A DNA stretch of 10,050 nt from Candidatus Aenigmatarchaeota archaeon (GTDB taxonomy: Archaea > Aenigmatarchaeota > Aenigmatarchaeia > PWEA01 > JAGHBM01). Every line of letters starts with the position of its first letter. Position 1 is the first letter of the stretch. Shown one piece after another: positions 7,203 to 10,050 of the stretch. The stretch is from assembly GCA_023133195.1 (NCBI GenBank), contig JAGLWW010000018.1, positions 1 through 10,050 of the forward strand, written 5' to 3'. The translations under genes and the position numbers were made by a program. The notes beneath the pieces were generated by a model that had not been told where the DNA came from, made no database searches, and saw only the letters and a list, made by a program, of their open reading frames with translations.

Positions 7203-8438
7203 ATGGATTATGTAGAAGTAAACGCGGATTTGCACCTTCACGGATTGTATTCAGGTGGCGTAAGCAAGAACATGATTCCAAGAGTCATAGGGGAACAGGC
7301 ACCGTTGAAAGGACTGGGTCTGGTGGGGACTGGAGACATCTTAAACGGGAGATGGTTGGAGCTTGTAAAAAGGGACCTGAAGTCTGGTACAGAGGGGATT
7401 TTGGAACATCCAAACGGGACAAAATTCATACTCCAGACGGAAGTCGAGGACAACAAAAGAGTTCACCACATTATTCTCGTGCCAAGTTTTTCAAAAGTAG
7501 AGGAACTTATAGAAAAATTCAAAAGACACGTTTTAAATTTGGACACAGACGGAAGGCCTCGCGTCCACCTAAACGGGGAGGAAATCGCGGAAATATGCAT
7601 AGAATCCGGATGCTTGATAGGACCGGCACATGCCTTTACCCCATGGACTGCGTTGTTCAAGGAATACAATTCACTAAAAGAATGTTACGGAAAGTATGAC
7701 AAGAGAATATATTTTTTGGAACTCGGTCTTTCCGCAGACACAGATATGGCCGACCGCATAAAAGACTTGCACCGCCTGACGTTCCTGAGCAACAGCGACG
7801 CCCACAGCCCCTGGCCCAATAAGATGGGACGTGAGTTTAACCGTTTGAGAGTAAAGGAAATAAGTTTTAAGGAAATAGAAAAGTCTTTGAAAAGGGAGAA
7901 CGGAAGAAAAGTGATTCTGAACACGGGTTTGAATCCAAAGGAAGGGAAATATCACAAGACAAGATGCATAAGCTGTTTATTGTTCTTTGAGCCGGAAGAT
8001 GCGGGCAGATACAACTGGAAATGCCCTAACTGCGGCAAGCCCATAAAGAAAGGCGTAGATAACAGGATTAACGAACTTGCGGATTTGGAGGAGGGAAAAC
8101 ACCCGGAGCACAGACCTTCTTACGTTCACACAATACCATTAAGCGAGATAATCTCTTTGTCTCTGGGTGTAAAAAATGTTTATTCAATAAAGGTCCAGGC
8201 AAAGTGGGAGGAATTCGTGAAAGAATTCGGAAACGAGATAAAAATACTCTTGGAAACAGATTTTAAAGAATTACAGAAAGCGGATGCCAAAGTTGCGGAG
8301 ATGATTAAGGCGTTCAGGGAAAACAGAATTCAATATATACCAGGTGGCGGCGGGGTCTACGGAAAGATTTTACCACCAGGCAAGAAACCAAAAATAGAGT
8401 ACTACAAGTTCAGGCAGAAATGTTTGTCAGATTATTGA
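7203..8438 (+). CDS. endoQ: Endonuclease Q (PHP-family DNA repair nuclease)
   Basis: The protein has 411 residues, close to characterised EndoQ proteins. AGTGAT at 7194-7199 decides the start. EndoQ, described in Pyrococcus and Thermococcus, nicks DNA 5' of deaminated bases (uracil, hypoxanthine, xanthine) and of abasic sites. The PHP metal-binding motif D9-L-H11-L-H13 opens the protein. G-L-V-G-T-G-D and the later N-S-D-A-H (197-201) supply further metal-site residues. A four-Cys zinc finger follows (C255-x2-C258, C274-x2-C277), then the C-terminal region with V-Y-S-I-K-V and the glycine-rich G-G-G-G-V-Y-G-K. These landmarks are in the order seen in EndoQ rather than in DNA polymerase X or histidinol phosphatase PHP domains. 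It stands alone between the envelope cluster and a tRNA gene, with no other repair gene next to it. Confidence 0.9.
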   Translation: MDYVEVNADLHLHGLYSGGVSKNMIPRVIGEQAPLKGLGLVGTGDILNGRWLELVKRDLKSGTEGILEHPNGTKFILQTEVEDNKRVHHIILVPSFSKVEELIEKFKRHVLNLDTDGRPRVHLNGEEIAEICIESGCLIGPAHAFTPWTALFKEYNSLKECYGKYDKRIYFLELGLSADTDMADRIKDLHRLTFLSNSDAHSPWPNKMGREFNRLRVKEISFKEIEKSLKRENGRKVILNTGLNPKEGKYHKTRCISCLLFFEPEDAGRYNWKCPNCGKPIKKGVDNRINELADLEEGKHPEHRPSYVHTIPLSEIISLSLGVKNVYSIKVQAKWEEFVKEFGNEIKILLETDFKELQKADAKVAEMIKAFRENRIQYIPGGGGVYGKILPPGKKPKIEYYKFRQKCLSDY

Positions 8439-8474
8439 TATTTTGTATATCGTTTTCTTTGGGGTTTACAAAGA

Positions 8475-8497
8475 CCTTTCTTTTTTGAAAAGAAAGG
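8475..8497. repeat. Perfect 10-bp inverted repeat related to the tRNA D-loop introns
   Basis: CCTTTCTTTT and AAAAGAAAGG flank a 3-base loop. Read on the minus strand, this 23-base unit differs from the hairpin in the tRNA-Ile D-loop intron (9771-9793) at only two positions. It lies in the 66-base gap between the endonuclease Q stop and the 3' end of tRNA-Val. No T-tract follows the stem on either strand, so a bacterial-type terminator is not well supported. It may act in 3'-end formation or be a relic of the intron element. Confidence 0.7.
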
Positions 8498-8543
8498 GAT
8501 TTGTTGGTGGGCCCGCCCGGACTCGAACCGGGGATATCCACCA

Positions 8544-8587
8544 TTTTGAAATGGAATTTCAAAATTTGGAATGAAATTCCAAAGTTT
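8544..8587 (-). other. tRNA-Val anticodon-loop intron (44 nt, position 37/38)
   Basis: Exon TTGA pairs with intron TCAA to give the central helix, with bulges CGA and AAT; cutting after the second base of each leaves a 7-base loop. The intron consists almost entirely of two perfect hairpins, a 9-bp stem with a 3-base loop (8544-8564) and an 8-bp stem with a 3-base loop (8565-8583). The first hairpin competes with the splicing helix for the TCAA bases. Confidence 0.82.
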
Positions 8588-8609
8588 CGTCAAGGTGGCG
8601 TCATAGCCA

Positions 8610-8672
8610 TTGTCCAGTCAAAGAGTTTTCTCTTTCCCTGAAGGGTTTCTCTTTTACAAAAGAGAAAGGCTT
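8610..8672 (-). other. tRNA-Val D-loop intron (63 nt)
   Basis: Exon GTCT pairs with intron GGAC, with bulges AGA and AAT; cutting after the second bulge base joins GTCTAG to TGGCTATGAC. A perfect 10-bp hairpin (8646-8667) is followed, in the sense direction, by CCC, GGG and AAAGAGAAAACT. The same elements occur in the same order in the tRNA-Ile D-loop intron. The pairing can be lengthened to GTCTAG/CTGGAC, so the exact cut sites are less certain than the presence of the intron. Confidence 0.78.
8646..8667 (-). repeat. Hairpin in the tRNA-Val D-loop intron
   Basis: TTTCTCTTTT pairs perfectly with AAAAGAGAAA across a 2-base loop. Relative to the tRNA-Ile hairpin, two extra bases in one arm are matched by two extra bases in the other, so pairing is kept. 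Confidence 0.8.
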
Positions 8673-8730
8673 CTAGACCACCGGCCCAAACTACGAAGAC
8701 AAGTAAATTTTGCTTGCCGATTAACTAACC

Positions 8731-8738
8731 TTTTTAAA
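8731..8738. promoter_or_regulatory. Candidate shared TATA box between tRNA-Val and the next gene
   Basis: TTTTTAAA is close to self-complementary and lies in the divergent gap. Rightward it is about 33 bases before the ATG at 8768. Leftward it is about 45 bases before G1 of tRNA-Val, which would need a leader of about 20 bases. No better TATA match lies 25-30 bases upstream of that tRNA. Confidence 0.4.
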
Positions 8739-8767
8739 TTGTTGATATCAAATTTATATTGGTTACT

Positions 8768-9223
8768 ATGGATTCAAGGAAAAAATACGCGGAAATTGCA
8801 AAAAAATACAAACTTCCCAAGCTTGAGAATTTGGAAAGGGTTTTCGCTTTCAAATTAAGCAAAGATTCTGAAGACTTTTACTTTGATATAATAAAGGGAA
8901 TAGAGGAATCCATAATCTATGCAAGACAAGTAATGGAAAATATACTTTTTATAAAGGAGAGTTCCAGCCAATCCCAGTTGTATGAATCAAAATTTATGAA
9001 CAAAAACCTGTTCAACGCATACAAAAAACTCATGGAATTGAAATGGAAATACAGAAAAATTTATTTTGATACGAGAGAAAAAGATTGTAATGATTTCATA
9101 AGGGAAAGTTATAATATTTGGACAAAGGAAATTAAGAATCATTTGGTAGAACTTTGTAAAAACATGGAAAATGCTTGGAAATCTTACAGGAAAAGGCAGG
9201 AAAAACAAAGTTATTTTGGTTAA
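8768..9223 (+). CDS. Small helical protein of unknown function
   Basis: The protein has 151 residues. An in-frame TTG at 8759 would add three residues. The ATG at 8768 is preferred because it is a standard start about 33 bases downstream of a TATA-like box; neither has a ribosome-binding site. The protein looks almost wholly alpha-helical and highly charged, rich in Lys, Glu, Tyr and Phe, with no signal peptide or membrane segment, so it is probably cytoplasmic. Helix-length stretches (about 30-58, 66-90, 97-120, 121-147) suggest a helical bundle. It has two Cys (around 104 and 125) but no metal-binding spacing. The stop is one base before the next ATG, so the two products are translationally linked and may act together. 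I do not recognise the family. Confidence 0.7.
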   Translation: MDSRKKYAEIAKKYKLPKLENLERVFAFKLSKDSEDFYFDIIKGIEESIIYARQVMENILFIKESSSQSQLYESKFMNKNLFNAYKKLMELKWKYRKIYFDTREKDCNDFIRESYNIWTKEIKNHLVELCKNMENAWKSYRKRQEKQSYFG

Positions 9224-9224
9224 A

Positions 9225-9707
9225 ATGAAAATCAAGGATGCAATTGAAAGGGCGAAGAAAAAAGATGAAGTAAGGGAAATTCTAAAGAAAGGGGGTTTCT
9301 TCTGTTCCGGCTTTATAACACTAAAATCTAATGAAAAAATAGAGAAATGGAACATTAGCTTCTATAATCCGGAAACAGATAATATAACTTCTGTTTTGGT
9401 CTCGGAAAATTTTGTGGAGACCGGAATTACGGACAAACCACTGCACAAACGAGTTTACAATCCGGATGAATCAAAAATAAAGGTGGATAGCCAGAAAGCT
9501 CTTGAAAAGGCCAGAAAGGAGTTTAAGTCATATGGGAAACCATTTACCAAGATACTCATTTCTTTCCAGAAGAAGGAAAAGGAGTTCTGGAACATCTCTT
9601 TCATAACAAAAGTCGGTTCCATAGTGAACGTTAGAATAGACTCGCAGACAGGAAAGACAATTAAAAAAGAGGAAATAAACCTGTTCCAGAAATATCGAGC
9701 CGCCTAA
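9225..9707 (+). CDS. Tandem-repeat protein with PepSY-like halves
   Basis: The frame is open from 9171, but the ATG at 9225 is preferred: it lies one base after the preceding stop and removes an unlikely 18-residue overlap. The 160-residue product has two similar halves exactly 80 residues apart: W-N-I-S-F occurs at 42-46 and 122-126. Each half has a charged helix (D-A-I-E-R-A-K near 5, K-A-L-E-K-A-R near 91), then a beta strand, the W-N-I-S-F strand and a Val-rich strand. The second half ends I-D-S-Q-T-G-K, which resembles the closing strand and turn of PepSY domains. No signal peptide or membrane segment is visible, whereas many PepSY proteins are secreted. The assignment is by pattern only. 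It is probably co-transcribed with the helical protein upstream. Confidence 0.72.
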   Translation: MKIKDAIERAKKKDEVREILKKGGFFCSGFITLKSNEKIEKWNISFYNPETDNITSVLVSENFVETGITDKPLHKRVYNPDESKIKVDSQKALEKARKEFKSYGKPFTKILISFQKKEKEFWNISFITKVGSIVNVRIDSQTGKTIKKEEINLFQKYRAA

Positions 9708-9709
9708 TA

Positions 9710-9717
9710 TTTATATA
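9710..9717 (+). promoter_or_regulatory. TATA box of tRNA-Ile
   Basis: TTTATATA begins three bases after the preceding stop codon and ends 28 bases before G1 of tRNA-Ile, the usual archaeal spacing for a transcript starting at or near the mature 5' end. Confidence 0.6.
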
Positions 9718-9764
9718 TTCTTTCCGTTCCTTAATTATTGAAGTGGACTCGTAGCTCAGCTTGG

Positions 9765-9848
9765 TGGAGTCCTTTCTTTTCACAAAAGAAAGCCCTCGGG
9801 GAAAGAAAACTTCGAGGTAAACTGTGTAAAGAGAAGGGGTTCGGGCAA
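9765..9848 (+). other. tRNA-Ile D-loop intron (84 nt)
   Basis: Exon GCTT pairs with intron GGGC, with bulges GGT and AAT; splicing joins AGCTTGG to TTAGAGC. The inner helix GGAGTCC pairs with GGGGTTC at six of seven positions. A perfect 9-bp hairpin (9772-9792) and a CCTCG/CGAGG hairpin (9794-9817) follow. GCTC of the D-stem could also pair with GGGC, but that choice would leave a D-loop of only five bases without the GG pair. Confidence 0.8.
9772..9792 (+). repeat. Hairpin in the tRNA-Ile D-loop intron
   Basis: CTTTCTTTT and AAAAGAAAG form a perfect 9-bp stem with loop CAC. It is related to 8646-8667 and nearly identical to the minus strand of 8475-8497. Confidence 0.8.
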
Positions 9849-9868
9849 TTAGAGCGCCGGTCTTATAA

Positions 9869-9893
9869 GGCCGCTAAGCGTATAGGCGTAAAT
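9869..9893 (+). other. tRNA-Ile anticodon-loop intron (25 nt, position 38/39)
   Basis: Exon TTAT pairs with intron GTAA, with bulges AAG and ATG; cutting after the second bulge base leaves the loop CTTATAA. An inner GCC/GGC helix encloses CGC-TAA-GCG. The junction is one base later than the canonical 37/38 site if this register is right. A shift of one base would not change the anticodon. Confidence 0.8.
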
Positions 9894-9914
9894 GCCGGAG
9901 GTCGAGAGTTCAAA

Positions 9915-9959
9915 GCACCCTTTAGAAAAGCGTGCACGTAAAACGCTAGGGGGTGAAAA
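9915..9959 (+). other. tRNA-Ile T-loop intron (45 nt, position 59/60)
   Basis: Exon TTCA pairs with intron TGAA, with bulges AAG and AAT; splicing gives the T-loop TTCAAAT. Inside, CACCC can pair with GGGTG and AGCGT with ACGCT, forming one long interrupted hairpin. The CACCC pairing overlaps the TGAA used in the splicing helix by two bases, so the two are partly alternative. Confidence 0.82.
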
Positions 9960-9976
9960 TCTCTCCGGGTCCACCA

Positions 9977-10050
9977 TTTTGGCCATACAGTAAGGCTTAA
10001 ATACTATGATACAAAAGAATAAAACTACGTAAATAGCATATATTCTATGT
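9977..10050. other. Right edge, no gene seen
   Basis: This AT-rich tail follows tRNA-Ile. A TTTT at 9977-9980 directly after CCA may aid termination. CTTAAATA around 9997 is TATA-like, but the following ATG opens only an eight-codon frame. Nothing else is supported. Confidence 0.5.

Larger units (their letters stand above)
8505..8687 (-). tRNA. tRNA-Val (GAC) with D-loop and anticodon-loop introns
   Basis: Read on the minus strand, the gene runs from G1 (8687) to an encoded CCA (8505-8507). The T-arm CCCGG-TTCGAGT-CCGGG and anticodon stem CCACC/GGTGG are perfect. The acceptor stem pairs at six of seven positions, with a G6-G67 mismatch. Removing 8610-8672 leaves the D-arm GTCTAGTGGCTATGAC, typical of archaeal tRNA-Val. 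Removing 8544-8587 leaves the 7-base loop TTGACGT with anticodon GAC (8589-8591). The mature molecule is 76 bases with CCA. Both introns fit a bulge-helix-bulge with a 4-bp central helix and 3-base bulges, the substrate of archaeal tRNA splicing endonuclease. A TATA-like sequence near 8731-8738 could drive it with a leader of about 20 bases. Confidence 0.88.
9745..9976 (+). tRNA. tRNA-Ile (UAU) with three introns
   Basis: The acceptor stem GGACTCG/CGGGTCC pairs at all seven positions (one T-G), with discriminator A and an encoded CCA (9974-9976). Introns at 9765-9848, 9869-9893 and 9915-9959 interrupt the D-, anticodon and T-loops. Splicing gives D-arm GCTC-AGCTTGGTTA-GAGC, anticodon stem CCGGT/GCCGG around the loop CTTATAA, and T-arm GAGAG-TTCAAAT-CTCTC, in all 78 bases with CCA. 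The anticodon TAT (9864-9866) would read AUA directly. Most archaea instead read AUA with a CAU tRNA modified by TiaS; from memory, UAU tRNAs are known in Nanoarchaeum and Korarchaeum. AUA codons are abundant in the genes of this window. All three introns fit bulge-helix-bulge motifs. Confidence 0.9.

Noticed and set aside
7352..7699. Open frame of 115 codons inside endonuclease Q
   Set aside because: It is a shadow frame fully within a well-supported gene, with a basic, low-information product.
8610..8672. Group I or other self-splicing intron
   Set aside because: At 63 and 84 bases the D-loop inserts are far too short for group I or II cores. The bulge-helix-bulge pairing explains them.
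8610..8858. Open frame of 82 codons on the plus strand
   Set aside because: It overlaps the minus-strand tRNA-Val and the start of the gene at 8768 in another frame. It has no start signals.
8475..9817. CRISPR array or MITE family
   Set aside because: Only three hairpin copies exist, in different settings, without regular spacing, target-site duplications or terminal repeats.
9738..9941. Open frame of 67 codons across the tRNA-Ile gene
   Set aside because: It lies within the tRNA exons and introns, has no ribosome-binding site, and its composition follows the RNA gene.
9745..9976. Split or permuted tRNA gene
   Set aside because: All exons are in normal order on one strand with one promoter, and all arms complete in cis, so trans-splicing is not needed.

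Overview
The window looks archaeal, most likely from a DPANN-type lineage (inference; no rRNA or marker gene is present). The evidence is: an endonuclease Q gene, CCA-encoding tRNA genes interrupted by several bulge-helix-bulge introns, TATA-like boxes 25-35 bases upstream of genes, GGTGAT/GGAGG ribosome-binding sites fitting a 16S 3' end of ATCACCTCC, archaeal lipoprotein and class III (pilin-type) signal peptides, and Cys-rich DGG-NYF surface repeats. Coding DNA is AT-rich and uses ATA heavily for isoleucine.

Bases 2-7148 form one co-directional envelope cluster. It holds a zinc-ribbon membrane protein cut by the left edge, an 876-residue protein with about nine membrane segments and a large outer region, a long lipoprotein with a CARDB-like C-terminus, a tiny Cys-rich pilin-like protein, and two shorter lipoproteins. 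By eye, the polytopic protein and all three lipoproteins share one undescribed two-part beta-rich module (a [YxRL]-like motif, then [GS]-P-[VLI], then G-x-G). They therefore look like paralogs that may assemble, perhaps with the pilin, into one surface structure. This is the best candidate for an undescribed system among the proteins.

Bases 7203-8438 encode endonuclease Q, a repair enzyme for deaminated DNA, with its own upstream signals. Bases 8768-9707 hold two small unrecognised genes one base apart; the second is a tandem duplication with a PepSY-like pattern.

Two tRNA genes flank that pair. tRNA-Val(GAC), on the minus strand, has an intron in the D-loop and one in the anticodon loop. 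tRNA-Ile, on the plus strand, carries the rare anticodon UAU and has three introns, one each in the D-, anticodon and T-loops. All five introns can be placed by a 4-bp central helix with 3-nt bulges, and removing them restores standard tRNA arms. The two D-loop introns share a hairpin and a following purine motif, and a near-identical hairpin lies just downstream of tRNA-Val. This suggests related, possibly mobile intron elements. It is the most striking nucleic-acid feature here.
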